DNA of 64,000 bases from Liolophura sinensis (GCF_032854445.1 NC_088295.1:61361249-61425248); one strand, 5' to 3'; positions 12,080 through 24,424 are shown, numbered from the stretch's first letter. Made by a program: numbers and translations. Notes: a model not told the origin generated them from the sequence alone.

Positions 12080-13430
12080 TTTAATGGTCTCCAGAGAGTT
12101 ATTTCTGTGCATGTGGAAAATTCAAGACAAAATATATATCTACTGATGTATTCGATGATAATTACAGTTAGCGTAAATTAAAAGTCATAGACAAAGCTAA
12201 TTGTCTACTTTGTAAAATCAGATAATTATTGAGAGCATTGTCAGGAAAAATCGATACAAAATCTTAGAGAATCGTCTCTAGCGCGAGGAAATTTCACGAA
12301 AGCACAGTCTTGTGGCAATTGCAAGAAACATTTATTAATATATGTTGCTCTACAGATCTGCCCTAGTGTATACATAGTTAAGCAACTGTTGTTTTTTTTC
12401 TGAGAACATTTTATTGATATAAGACGATCAGATTAACTCGATGGAGGACAATATATGTCATTCTTTCATGAATGTATCCAAATGAAAAATGAATCACAAA
12501 TTCAATCTTGTTGAAATCAAAATGTTGGAGTGAAAAGACTTACGTCATGTCATATTTGACCAATGCTTTTGGATACCTAAAAGAATGGGAAAAGAAAAAG
12601 GCATTTGTTAAAGTATGCATCTGACTTTAACATTGCATAGCTATAGGCCCTTAGCCGATGAAAAATGTACAGCACCGGTATCGGATAATTCCAACTTACA
12701 TACGGATATACTACGGTCAGTGGCATGGGTGGAGAAAATAGGGAGCGATTCCACAAAGCCAATATTGACGTCAGCCCAAATTTGGAATATGGAGCACTGG
12801 AGGCAATAAACTGTGCATTATTTCAAGGTTCTAAATTTTGATTCAAAAGAAAAATTGCTTTGCGGAATCGACCATAGACTTTTGGCAAGTCACTAACAAG
12901 CTTTTCACTATGTGACGCACAGACTTTCACCTTCGCAATACTGGTATAGGGGGCAATTAAGTGATCTCGAACAAGGAGTTAATCTGTGGAAACCAGTATA
13001 TACCTTACTGACATTTTAGGTGTATGATAGGTCTACAATTGGTATACAAGTGTACTTACAGTCTGTGCATGGTGCATCTATTTTAAGGCATTCTGGAACA
13101 TTTCCCTACACAAAATCTGCCACAAAATCGACAGTTATCTGTAGACAACTCGGATCTAGTAAGTATAACTTGATTGATATATGTACATGTATTTGTATAA
13201 CTTACATGTAACCCGCATTTTCTTCAAAGTCGGTCCGAGCACGTTTGGCGTGGCACAAATCCACATTCTGCCGACTGTAGAAAAATAAAAGAAAGTTCCC
13301 ACAAAATTTCAAATGTTTTTGAAATCTAATAAAGTGGACATGATGGCCTCGTTCTGTGTCATTACTCTGATTGTTCAAAGCACTTATCTCACCAGTGCAT
13401 GATATGGCCTCACAACATTTGCATAAAAAC
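12080..13430. other. Intergenic stretch, no gene recognised
   Basis: AT-rich, short chance ORFs only. I see nothing supportable. Confidence 0.4.
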
Positions 13431-13438
13431 CGTCATGT

Positions 13439-13737
13439 CTTATTTATTTATTTTATTTATTTGATCGACGCTTTACGCCGTACTCAGGAATATTTCACTT
13501 ACATGCCAGCGACATTATGGTGTGAGGAGTGAGTGCTTGGGGTTTAACGTTTATGGTGTGAGGAAGACGGGAAGAGCCCTGGATAAACCCACGCCCAACT
13601 ACACCTTAGACCCTCTCAGGTACGACCAGAGGAATTAAATCAGCATGAGCTGGTCATTAATTTACAGTGACCTTTGGAGGTTCTGGTGCCATTGCGCCGC
13701 GCAGGCACGCTAACTACCTCGGCCACGGAGGTCCCCC
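13439..13737 (-). repeat. SINE family 1, near full length with a nested SINE-tail insertion
   Basis: This copy keeps the tRNA-like head: on the minus strand GGACCTCCGTGGCCGAGG starts the element at 13737, and the (AAAT)n tail is near 13440. At 13529-13550 there are 22 extra bases. On the minus strand they read ACGTTAAACCCCAAGCACTCAC, which is the 3' end of another SINE type (compare 54888-54912). The insertion is flanked by two copies of TTATGGTGTGAGGA (13515-13528 and 13551-13564). Confidence 0.85.
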
Positions 13738-13739
13738 GT

Positions 13740-15200
13740 CGAGCCTGAGGTCTTTATCAAAGTTTATTACAGTTAATTTGTACGGTAAGCTATAATAGAA
13801 CACATTGGTCTTCATAAGTTCTCCGTAAACAAGAAATAAACCTTTCTAGAAACACGTCTCACACGTTATTAAAGTTGGACAAACTGAGACCAGTACTAGC
13901 TAGCCTAATTCGTAGCAAGGTCGCTTATATATCTTAAGCACATTGAGTCTGCGGTATTCTGATGCATATATTCGTATAACTCTTACAATCGTGAAAACCC
14001 GTCGGTGTTTCCGTATCCTCCATGGGCGTTACGTTCATCGGTTTGATACTCTCCCCAACGTTTCCTCACTTCGTCACCCAAAGGACTGTGGAAGACAAAA
14101 ATTGTCAAGTCTACACATCCAATGGCTCTTTTGCTGACAATATCCAGTGTCTTCTCCAACACTTTGTGGAACAACAAATCCCAACAAAGCGGACAATAAT
14201 ATCAGCACATATACTGTTAATCTGTCACAAGAAGTGGCACTATAGATTTGACAGGGAAAACTAAGTTAGCCAAAAAGCAATCAGCATAGAGCAGTGTGTA
14301 AAAAAAAAAGCATTTACATACAATGTAGATCGAATGAGTTTAAGAGAGCTAGTTTACTTCCACCTGAATGTTAACTGGATTTTAATGGTCCACATGTTCA
14401 TGAACATTTAATAGATGCACGTGTAGTTAAATAGTTAACCAGCGTGGGAAAAGTCACGTTTCGTGTATAGCTGTTTCATTAAGTGGTGTGCACCACTGTA
14501 TACATAACTGAAATGTATGTTTATTTTGGGTATGATAAGAACCGCTATGCGCGATTAGCGTCCTGCCACTAAAAAGCCATCTCGCAAAATGAGATGGAAT
14601 GGTGTCTGAATTTTGTTTGTATGTGCTTGTACAAGTTTTTCCAGAAATGATCGTATATGAAAGCCTACACAAAGTTTGTGTGCTGATACAATTTTCAAAG
14701 AATTCACCGTAAGCCTACACACCGTGCCGGATTTTCCTCGTTGAATCCAGTCTCAGTAGGCCTCCACCCCGTCCCGTAGGAAGTGTCCGACATCGTGTTG
14801 GCCTGGCTCGCTCCTCTGTACCACCGTTACTCAGAGGGAGCACAGAGACCAAACCGGATTCCTACATGTATCGGTGACACGCCAGTCATACACCCACATA
14901 TATGACGTCATAAACAGCGAGACAATCGAACTTCACGCCTGCGCGTTGCCAGAAGTTATCAACGTCACAAAGACGCCTATTGCCCGGCGTAAGCAATGTG
15001 TGAAGTCGTGCCTAGTCTTCGTAACGTGCATATAAATGTACAAAACAAAGACGATGTCATTTTGTTTAAACTTTTTACACAGCATGCGCCCTGAAACGCC
15101 CTGAAACTAACACAAGAGAAGTAAGAAGTAAGAATACGTTATACACACGCATTCCCTTTATCCAATGTATGTACAATGTGATTCTAACCAACACCGGACA
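13740..15200. other. Intergenic stretch, no gene recognised
   Basis: No exon with splice support and no clear repeat copy. Short ORFs on both strands look like chance. Confidence 0.4.
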
Positions 15201-15227
15201 CGATTTTATTGATGAATGCAGATTAAG

Positions 15228-15385
15228 AAGTGTCGCGAGGACACCAATGGTGATGCTAAACTTTTAACAAGATGACATATACGTGCGTCGCACAGGCTCT
15301 AAAGGCAGAGCTTTTCTTGTGGGGGCAGTGATGTAAGCGAGCGTAGAGAGCGACACGTCCGCTGTAAGGACATGTCAGAAGAATT
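15228..15385. repeat. Dispersed repeat family 3, copy 2
   Basis: Matches 7115-7300: ACGTGCGTCGCACAGGCTC, AAAGGCAGAGCTT, GTAAGCGAGCGTAGAGAGCG and CGCTGTAAGGACA appear in the same order. Confidence 0.6.
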
Positions 15386-15569
15386 GCTTGATAGCGTACT
15401 AAGCATTTTCCTCCGATCATAAACCCGTCCATCTACAAATACGTATTTAATTGAATATTCTTGAGTAGCAACCTCGCCCCTTCGCTTCACCAACCTTAAT
15501 ATTCCTGCATGCATACTATAACCATTACTAGCCATCATAATGTAAATATATATGTACTGTCTATTTGTG

Positions 15570-15870
15570 ACAGGGCGAGTCCATGCCACCAAAGTGCTGC
15601 CGCAGCTGAAGTATCATGCAGATGCCACTAGATATGACGCCCCACCCAGTCATATTATACTCACAACGGACTAGTTTCCTTGCTTTAACCGGGCTAGTTT
15701 CCTTGCTTTCACCGGGCCAACCATTTATTTTTCCTAGTTTTAGCCTCTCAATGTTCAGCGCCAAGCATTTTTCCATTTCTAAAGTCTTTAGCATTCCCCG
15801 ACCCGGGCCTCCTGACTTCAAGGCGGTAGCTTTAACAATTAAACCACATAAGAGGTCCATAAAATTGGTA
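15570..15870 (-). repeat. SINE family 2 copy with tRNA-like head
   Basis: This is the longest family 2 copy. On the minus strand the right end reads as a tRNA-like head (TGGTTTAATTGTTAAAGCTACC, then CAGGAGGCCCGGGTCGGG). The left end is the family's GGCGAGTCCATGCCACCAAAG block. A segment around CTAGTTTCCTTGCTTT is duplicated inside it (15670-15712). Confidence 0.8.
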
Positions 15871-15954
15871 TTAAAATGATAAGCATCAAGAAGAGACATG
15901 AGCAAACAAAAATATCTCCCATTATGGAACGCCTTACTCGATTCGGCCTTTCTT

Positions 15955-16158
15955 TCATTTATTTATTTGATTTATTTTTTACGCAGTACTGAAGAATACT
16001 TAATTCATACCACGGCGTCCAGTATTATGTTGGGAGGAAACGTTATACGACGGCGGCCAGCATTATGGTGGGAGGAAACGCTACACGACAGCGGTCAGCA
16101 TTATGGTGGGAGGAAACGTTATACGACGTCAGCCAACATTATGGTGGAAGGAAACGTC
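15955..16158 (-). repeat. SINE family 1 copy with internal 38-bp unit repeated four times
   Basis: The (AAAT)n tail and ACGCAGTACTGAAGAATACTTA block are normal. The next segment (TACGACGGCGGCCAGC...ATTATGGTGGGAGGAAACG) is then repeated four times with an exact 38-bp period, with starts near 16008, 16046, 16084 and 16122. The rest of the element is absent. Confidence 0.9.
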
Positions 16159-17164
16159 CCCCAAGTGTCTCAAGTATCCGCTTTCGTGACTTCACTTTCT
16201 GATGTATCACACGTGCTTTTTCCAATAACTAAAAGAGAGTTGTCAGACAAGCTCTGACCATTAGGGAAAGGTATACGCTTTAGGAATAACTCGCTTCCAA
16301 TGGAGAACGGTCTCTACAGTATGCGAACAATGGGAGATAACTCTAAAAGCAAAAACTCTAAAAGCAAAAACTCTAAAAGCAAGCCGAGTGAAAGTACCAC
16401 TCTGCACAAGACCCTCAAACCGGTAAGCTATCATCAGAACTAAATGTCCCACAAAATATATCGAAATGTAAATCCTTTGGGGGAAAAAAAATCAGGGCTT
16501 TTTAGACACTTTCTTATCGGGGTAACGTCCCAGCCAACTAAAGCATATGCTGACCTCTGACAGTGTAAAGGATATGGGATTTCGGTTTCCCTTTTGTAAG
16601 GCCTATCATTCCAATGGTTACCTCTAGTCATGTAAAAACGTTTTTATCAGATATACATTTCTTTGACTGATTGGTTTGAATAGTTCTGCAATTATTATGT
16701 TCCAACATCTTTGACGTCCATTAAAATGGTGAGCATAAATCTCTTTTTCCTGTAATTCATATGTTCCTTCTGCAAAAGGCAAAGGTTTGTTAAGCTCAAA
16801 GGTCAAATGTGAGATTGATAAATAATGCGTCCATCTGCATTACATGTAATAAGCAGACGTCTTAAGCCCTCTTGTTGTTTTTGACCGCCAGAGTTAAACT
16901 TTTTTTCTGTATACATACACTTTGAAAATGGTGTTCATTTAAACAAGTCATTTATTAAGATATCAAAAAAGTACTCTAATTTATGCATGGTTAATACAAT
17001 TCACAAATTAATATCTCAAGGTGCAAAATTGTTTTCACGATGTGGAAGTATCTGTTATGACCTCAGCATAATATACACCTAGAAAACATAACTACCAAAG
17101 ACAACATGACTGTGGACACGACCAACCAAAAAAAACTATTTTGTTGTGTGAGAAGGAAACTCCT

Positions 17165-17948
17165 TCAGTTCAGATCCACAACAACTGGGGCCAGGTCATC
17201 TGGCTCCGTTTCAAAGTCCCAGTTATATTTTTTAGTCAAGTTTTTGCAGAACTCTTCAGTTCTCTTCTTGAGAGCGTCGCTTGCTGAACTGTGCTTGACG
17301 TTTGAGAAGAACTCGTGCAGAGTGTTCGTTAAGAAGTTATTGGAAGAGACAATATCTACAAAGAAGTCTTCCGGGATTTCCCTCAGCTGAAAGTGCATGA
17401 GGGAAATAAACTTCATGAACAGATCAGTGTCACTAGACAGGGCTTCTTCACACGAACACAAGAGATGAACCAAACGCTTCCAGTGTTCAAACGCATCGTA
17501 GACTTGTCCAACGATAAAACATACAAAACTAAACTGGATTTCACCTAATATGCCCAACATCTGGTCTGGTTTCTTATAGCAGCTTTGTAACATTGCCTTC
17601 AGGGCGTAACTGGAGTCCAGACTGTATTTGGTCATGTCCTTTGGGGAAGACCCAGGGGGATATTTAATTTTTGGAATCTGATTGAACCTGATTTCTGTGC
17701 CCGGAACAGTCTCCATTTTTGGTAGCCTTTTCTCCATGTCAGCCAGTTTAGAGGATGCAGTTGAGCCTTCACCATCCTCCATGCGAGCTGGTTTCCTCAG
17801 TTCTGCCTCTGCTTCCTGCTTCCTACTTTGTGAGGTACTACACTTTGAAACAAACTCTGTCACAGAACAGATTTTTCCGTTAACCGGCTGAAGAGACTGG
17901 GCTAGTCCAGGCGTGATGTAATTCGTCAGTGACACCCACTTTTTGTAA
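17165..17948 (-). CDS. AAR2: AAR2 exon 4: most of the protein, including the C-terminal domain
   Basis: The exon starts at 17948, after the acceptor CTTTTCCTTTCAG. The open frame reaches 20 bases further upstream to an ATG at 17968, but those codons (MFAFPFS) are intron sequence. The first codon is split: AA from exon 3 plus T, giving Asn before YKKW. There is no internal intron. The linker around [20 protein letters not shown] is variable in the family; the two flanking conserved blocks are intact. Confidence 0.95.
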
Positions 17949-19970
17949 CTGAAAGGAAAAGCGAACATCCCTTAGAAACACAGTCAACTATAATTTCATG
18001 TTTTTTTTTTCACTAACTTATCAGCATACAAAATGTCAGGTATCTGAATTACAACTAAAAGGCAGATTTAACAACCTATAAAGTGACTTTTTCTAATTTC
18101 ATATTAAGCTCAATATTATTCCAATTTTAAACAAAAAAGAAGCACACAGAACAAGACTAGGGTTGACTGTTTCATATCTATCAGTTCAAACTAAAAAGTC
18201 CTAAATTACTTTCACATTTGCCGAACAGCAATCTGCTTCTTTGCTGGTTTGTGTGTGAGGCATAGAGATGACTTTTGTCCCAGCACTTTTGTTCACATGG
18301 AATAATGATTCACTGTTTAATATGACAGGCAACACAATGGCCTCACTTTTCATATGGGTTGGTGTCAGGTGTAAACATAAACTTCCTGATTTTATTTTCG
18401 CCATACTCAAGAATTTTTCACTTATACAATGTCACTCAGCCAGTCACTTTTAGGCAGTGAGAAAACCAGAGTGCTCAGGATACACTTCAGATTGGGAAAG
18501 TGTAAAATCCAAAAAAAAATTCTGACAAGCTTTGCCATACGGGAAGTACATTTATATCTATTCACACCATCTTGGCGAAAGACAAGTGGTCTTAATGAGC
18601 TTTAGACCTCACAACGTCAACCACTTACTGTTTCCAAGGCCTCACAAGCAGAAATGACCTTGGTGCCAGTACCTTAGTTCACTCTACCAGTACATTATCT
18701 GATTATACTGACTCTGTGTTACCATTTCAGAGGTCTCACTTTTCATATGGGTAGTGTCCCAAAAACCGATCCATTTCCTGTTTGTTAATGAGAACTCTCT
18801 CCACAGTAGAGGCATCAGCAGAACTGTCCTTGATATCTGCCAAATATATACACAATAAATGTATTGTAACAATCCAGTTAAAGTCTGGACTAAGATCTCG
18901 TTATAGCGTTCCCGCATTGGCTTATATGGTTAATGTGTCATTCTCACTATAGCCAATCTGTCCTTCGCTAATAACTTATTTATTTATATTTGATTGGAGT
19001 TTTACCCCACCATCACGGATATTTCACTTACACATTGACGGCCAGCATTATGGTCGAAGGAAACTGGCAGAGTACAGAGCAAATCCACCACACTGAACGA
19101 CCAACCAGAGGTTGCTGGCAGACCTTCCAACATACAAACGGAGAGGCAGCCAGCATGTGCTGGATTTATACTCACATCAATCGCATTGGTGTGAGGCTCC
19201 TTGGTCATTATTCTGATCTGCTAGCATGCTATAACAAGTAGGCCACAGAGCCACCACTTTTCCTACCCCCTGCCTCAACAATGAAGTTTCACGTTAACTT
19301 ACTTATTATTTCTGCTGCGCGGCATAATTTATTTTTTATATTATTTATTTGATTATTGTACATCGTGTGTAAGACCATTTTTAGCTAAACGGCTACTTAA
19401 AACTACATACACTTCAAATTGACCCCAGGCTATATATAAAAAAAAGGTATCCACATTTCCTCCACAATAAAAACTGCTGTTAATAATGTCTTAAGGATGT
19501 ATTAAGATGTTCGTGTATGCCTCGACAACAATAATAGCAAAGGTTTGATTGAATTTGATAGTACTTTTTTTTTGTACTTATCTCAGAATTCACCAAAAAA
19601 TATGAAGTACTAAGACTGTAGTATAAATATGTAAAATTATTGTCACTGTTTGCAGATATGAGCGTGGCACTCATACAAGTGACACTGTTTTAAAATTATA
19701 AGTGTGACACATCAAAATTACTGGCTCAGTTAATATTTCTATTATTTATTGTTTCTAGTTTGTTTTATTACTGGTTCCTTTAACAGACCCAAAACTCCCA
19801 GAATAACCCCAGTCTACCTTCCATATATGCATCCCACTCCTTCACCAGAATTTCTTTCTGCTCAAAATTGTGAAAAAATCCAGTCCTTGGAGCAGTTTGC
19901 TGGTCTGAGTTAACCGCACTGTAACAAATAAACAATTTTATGACCAAGAAATACGTGCCACTCCACACAC

Positions 19971-20023
<53 letters not shown>

Positions 20024-20509
20024 CAGACACAAGAACTTGATGTGAAGTAACAGAGATTTAGACCCTAAAGAAGTCAACATAAGAAGTAAACTTGCCTGAC
20101 AAGCAATATGTTTATTGATATCATTTCCTTGTTCACTTAGAAACATGTGACACAACAACACAGTGTTGGCATACATGTTCCAGATCATAAATAGACAGTA
20201 AATGATCTAAAATTTTGTCCATGCTTATTTTGCCTCATTCCGAGAATTCTACTGATTTGTTATTTTGAAAGTTGTTTAAAAGATAATTTAAGATAGCGAA
20301 GATAACCCATTCAACATCCTGTTCGGTGTGTATACTTCTCACCTGTAGTAGATAAAATGTACGCCAGGTGGGATCATTTTTACCCCTCTGAAGTTCGGAC
20401 CCACAGTCCATGAGTTGTAGTCAATGCCAAACTCTGTACCCTCTGGCACGTTCAGAAACACCAGGGTTCCACCTTCATCAAATAACACCTTTGCTTTCTC
20501 TGCATCCAT
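17165..20509 (-). CDS. AAR2: AAR2 splicing factor homologue, four exons, complete
   Basis: AAR2 binds the PRP8 region of cytoplasmic U5 snRNP as an assembly chaperone and is later replaced by BRR2. Coding exons on the minus strand are 20509-20343, 19918-19818, 18836-18740 and 17948-17165. All junctions are GT-AG and phases agree (2, 1, 2), giving 382 residues, close to the usual length of about 384. Exon 1 has the family signature [20 protein letters not shown] followed by [10 protein letters not shown]. Exon 3 gives [11 protein letters not shown] and exon 4 continues with [11 protein letters not shown]. The C-terminal helical domain has [20 protein letters not shown], then [27 protein letters not shown] and [15 protein letters not shown] near the end. 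A possible AATAAA lies at 16956-16951. A possible acceptor at 20533 and a donor GGAG|GTAAAG near 21604 suggest a 5' UTR exon, which I could not prove. Confidence 0.96.
18260..18400 (-). pseudogene. Decayed duplicate of AAR2 exon 3 in intron 3
   Basis: About 390 bp downstream of exon 3 in the gene sense, a block repeats exon 3's 3' end and its flank. CTCACTTTTCATATGGG (donor plus the PYE codons on the minus strand) occurs at both 18342 and 18735. Flanking intron sequence also aligns (AGATGACTTTTGTCCCAGCA against AAATGACCTTGGTGCCAGTA). The donor AAAA|GTGAGG is kept, but the body of the exon has diverged. Confidence 0.55.
18966..19262 (-). repeat. SINE family 1, near full length, in AAR2 intron 2
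   Basis: It has the tail, the body and the tRNA-like head (minus strand GTGGCTCTGTGGCCTACTTG, then the CTCACACCAATGCGATTG spacer). It is inserted in the same orientation as the AAR2 transcript. A second family 1 fragment lies at 18395-18427. Confidence 0.85.
19965..20023. repeat. (CA)n/(AT)n microsatellite in AAR2 intron 1
   Basis: A short compound repeat: ACACACATACATAC followed by interrupted (AT)n. Confidence 0.9.
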
Positions 20510-22257
20510 TGTTCTCACATGTGTCTAGAATTCTGTAACCAGCATGAAACAATACTGACTGAATGCAAAGTATTTCAGATACAAAGTTACAAAAACAGAG
20601 TAACATCCCTTTGTGACATGATGTTGCTTTACGGCAAAGTATGGTCAATCTGCCAATTTAACATGGGGACGTAATAAAATATGGAAGACTACGTTTAACA
20701 AGTTTAACTTACAATTAAACTGAAAATTGAATTAGGTTCTTAGATGGGTTTAGGTTCCAAATACATGTATCGCCCCAAAAAATAATCTTTTTCCAGCAGT
20801 TTGAATTAAACATGAATAAAATGCAATTAATGTTCAAAATTAGGTAAGCAGCAGCACCATAGCATAAAGCTGCATTGTCATCTTGAGCTGCCACGTCACA
20901 TATTTGTTGTAATGATGTACATGTAACTCAAAAACTGCTTATTAAATAATTATTAGTGTGAGTGTCCCAAGACGGATGTTGTTACTACACAGCACTTTTC
21001 TCAGTCCCCTGCCACCAATCAATGATTTACTCGTTGATTTGATTGCAAGGCCCCAGGATCACAACACGATCTAAAACTTTCAAAATTTCAAATAACTTTA
21101 ACACCCCGGCACTGTTTTTTCTAATATTACAAGGTCTGGTCAAACTTTTGCTTTAAAGTGTAAATTCTGGGTAAGTTCAGCTTAATTCACGAAAAGAAAT
21201 ATACCAAATTTAATAATTGAAGCTTTGACTTAAGTTTAAGCACGGAGGTAGAATATTCTCCTTCCATGGTGAAATGGGCCCACGCTAATCCCAAGACTGG
21301 AAAATGGCATAAACATGAAAACTGACAAACACAGGTTGTAAATGGCTAATCTGACTGGTCTTGCGCTCACCACAAACGATTCGCCCCTGAACTTTAAGCA
21401 GATTGCGGCCAGTTTGGATATTACATAAACCTAAAGCAGATTCGAACACCGGTAATTCATAAATTATGGTACGGTAAATTTGACTGGATTTGGATGCAAC
21501 GTGTATAGCTGTTGTTGTTGTAACACTAACAGTGATAGGCCTATGTCGCAATGAAAATGGAATTACAAGTATCTACACACCTTTACTTCATCAAACACTT
21601 TACCTCCTTCCCATCGAGGTAGCGAGCGCTGCAAAACTCGACAGCAAGCAATGATTTAACAAAGATGACCAACGGTCATGTTCTTTCTATCGAGTTTTAG
21701 TATTAACAACGTCCAGCGTGCGTTGATCGAAGGGACATAACTGCTGCAGTCTGTTGCTTTCGCTTTCGGGACGTGCGCATATGCAGGCCTAGCTAAAGAG
21801 GTGAGCTTTCATCGTGCATTCCACTGGTATGGTACAGAAAAAAATTGTAAACAAAAGCACTAATAGTTAGTAAGCTTACGGGTCCAATTTGATCAGTATG
21901 AATAAACTGATGCAGCACATTCTTTAAAATAAGATCAACGTACGCGATGCATACATGTACATGTAGGCCTATGTATAATACCTAGGCCCGTATATAGTAG
22001 GCCCAGATACCTTTCCTGGGATAAGCAACATGTAATGTCTGTTAAAAACAGGCCTACCACTGTATCTCCGCTGACAAAATCATGTGATGTGATACTATAT
22101 GATATGATCTGTACATGTAGGCCTACACACATACATACTATGACACAGTGGATAAAAAATAACACATATCACATACACGTTTACGTACTTAACAATTTTT
22201 CAGTCATATTACTACAGACATTGTAGTTGTGCGTGGAGTACATATATATTGCGGCTA

Positions 22258-22465
22258 TTCCATGAAGTATCATATGCCAAAGACGCCTGACATGGCACCC
22301 AATGTCACATTATACTGACACCGGGCCAAATTTTATTTCCATTGTCTTAACCTCTAGGTGCAGAGCGCCAAGTGAGGCAGCAACAAGTGCCAGTTTTATT
22401 GTCCTATTGATATGACCTGAAGCCGGTTTGATCCCAGGCCTCCTGACTTCGAGACGGAGCTGGAC
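22258..22465 (-). repeat. SINE family 2 copy with tRNA-like box B
   Basis: Minus strand: GTCAGGAGGCCTGGGATCAA (tRNA-like head), then a body, then the family end GGCGTCTTTGGCATATGATA. Same family as 5608-5825 and 15570-15870. Confidence 0.8.
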
Positions 22466-22790
22466 TTGAACTCGCCACCAAAGCGATCTGATTTACATTC
22501 AGTTTTCATGGTATGGAATAATAACCACTTGAGGTGAGATGCATCTTTGAAATAATTCAAATCTATACGTCGAAACAGACATTCGCATACCAGCCGTACA
22601 CCAAAAAGGACGTTCCATGTCAATAATCGCAAGGCCAATTCACCAAAACGACTTATAACAAACCACCAAAGTACTAAGAAAGCACATAAAGTACGAAAAT
22701 AGGACAGGTCATGCAAAGAGAAGCAGTTAACAGTTTTCAATTGTGTTGGAAGGGCGCCAGATATGTTCTAGGCGATTGAGTGAAATTCAA

Positions 22791-23025
22791 ATTTATTTAT
22801 TTGATTGGTGTTTTACGCTTTACCCAACATATTATTCATTTATACGACGGCGGCCAGCATTATGGCGGGAGGAAACCGGGCAGAGCCCGGGAGAAACCCA
22901 CGACCATCCGTTGGTTGCTGGAGACCTTCCCAGTGACAGCCGGAGAGGAAGCCAGCATGAGCTGGACTTGAACTCGCAGCGACCGCATTTGTGAGAGGCT
23001 CCTGGGTCATTACGCTGCGCGATTA
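22791..23025 (-). repeat. SINE family 1, well-preserved body
   Basis: It carries the consensus-like blocks GATTGGTGTTTTACGC, GACGGCGGCCAGCATTATGG, GGAAGCCAGCATGAGCTGGA and GCGACCGCATTTGTGAGAGG, ending at GGGTCATTACGCTGCGC. Only the outer part of the tRNA-like head is missing. Confidence 0.92.
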
Positions 23026-23039
23026 TCGATAACAAAACA

Positions 23040-23900
23040 TATACCTCATTTTCGCTTTGATTGCAACTGTTCATATATCCAACATGATAAATATACAGCC
23101 CCTAGCCCCGGGGGCTATGAAGCAGATTCAGGAACTAGGGGCTGCTATTAATAATTCGAACTCCTACTTCACATAAGCCTATAGATGTACACGTACGTAG
23201 GTCAATTGTTTTGAAGAGTGGGTCGTCTAGCCGCCCTTTGGTCACTTCATGTGAGGCCAGCGACCGACAGCCATCTGCTGGATTGAAAATAAACTCATTG
23301 TGAATTTGACATCGTAACATGCATGTATACACACGCACTGAAATACATATATATTGAACGTGGTACGTCTTATAAACATGCAAGTTTCCATTTATTATTA
23401 CAAAATATCCGAATGAAAGTGTTGGTAGGTGTACAGATACAGGAACAGTAAGCACCACACTTAATTTCGAGCACGATGCAATACAGACACAGATAAACAG
23501 CAATAAGAGGGCAATAAAATCACATCAATTTCTTACAGTTTACATATGTAATTTTAATACATTCATATTCTTATATCCCATGTACATCCGTATGCTATTT
23601 TGTTTAACGTTATTTGGAAGAATTTCAATTGGCACCACGAAAAGTCAACTTTGCCGACCCATTGCACATACATATGTATCACCAATTGCTTCACAAACAA
23701 ATTAACTTGTATGTGTACAGTCTCTGAGTACGGTCACTGGATGTCGGATTGAAACACTCGACCACTTAAACACTCATTGAGTCCCTGGTTTGGGCAAGAA
23801 GTGTGTAGATTTTCCGAATCTCGCTGTTTTTAGGGGGCTTTGTAATTGTTTAGAACACAGTGAATGAATGAATAAAGTTTCTCTTAACAGTTTACACTCA
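23040..23900. other. Intergenic stretch, no gene recognised
   Basis: Short ORFs only. A small palindromic block lies at 23098-23145 (CCCCTAGCCCCGGGGGCTA and, further on, GGAACTAGGGGCTGCT). Confidence 0.4.
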
Positions 23901-23920
23901 GAAAATCGATCTGTTAATTT

Positions 23921-24312
23921 TAACAGAAAGTCTGTTGTCTGAGTGATGTTAGAATGTATTCTGCTATTGCAACAGATTACTCTATTGAACATATCAGACA
24001 CATTTTATTAATTCAACACAAAGACTCTATTAAACTAACGGGATACTGTGTTGAATATGACAGGGAATTATGATATTAATATTTACTTACTCATTTATTT
24101 ATTTGATTAGTGTTTTGCGCTTATACGACGGCGGCCAATATTGTTGTGGGAGGAACCCGGACAGAGCCCCGGGGGAAACATGCGACCATCCGCAGGTTGC
24201 TGACAGACCTTCCCACGTACGGTTGGAAAGGAAGCCAGCATGAGCTGGACTTATGTTATTAATAACAGAATATATTCTAGCATCACTCAGACAACAGGCT
24301 TGTCTGTTTTAG
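23921..24312. mobile_element. Candidate non-autonomous foldback element carrying a SINE
   Basis: Arm 23921-23971 and arm 24255-24312 are inverted copies: GTCTGTTGTCTGAGTGATGT on the left, and on the right the complement of GCCTGTTGTCTGAGTGATGC, followed on both sides by TAGAAT(A/G)TATTCTG. The family 1 SINE at 24092-24250 lies between the arms, next to the right arm. This looks like a MITE with long terminal or subterminal inverted repeats that later received a SINE. Exact ends and a target-site duplication were not determined. Confidence 0.5.
24092..24250 (-). repeat. SINE family 1 copy nested in the foldback element
   Basis: ATTTATTTATTTGATTAGTG with the usual body up to GAAGCCAGCATGAGCTGGAC. 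The part between TTTTGCGC and TTATACGAC is deleted. Confidence 0.88.
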
Positions 24313-24424
24313 TGTATCTGTACACGGTATTCTGAACAGTCTCCAATTCCAGTGGTTTACGCAGTTTTACCTTAGTCGAATATATTCTGTTTTCCACCAT
24401 AATAGCGTGTAAGTCGTTGATACG

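Noticed and set aside
17949-17968. N-terminal extension MFAFPFS of the AAR2 exon 4 frame
   Set aside because: It lies in the polypyrimidine tract of the intron; exons 1-3 supply the true N-terminus.
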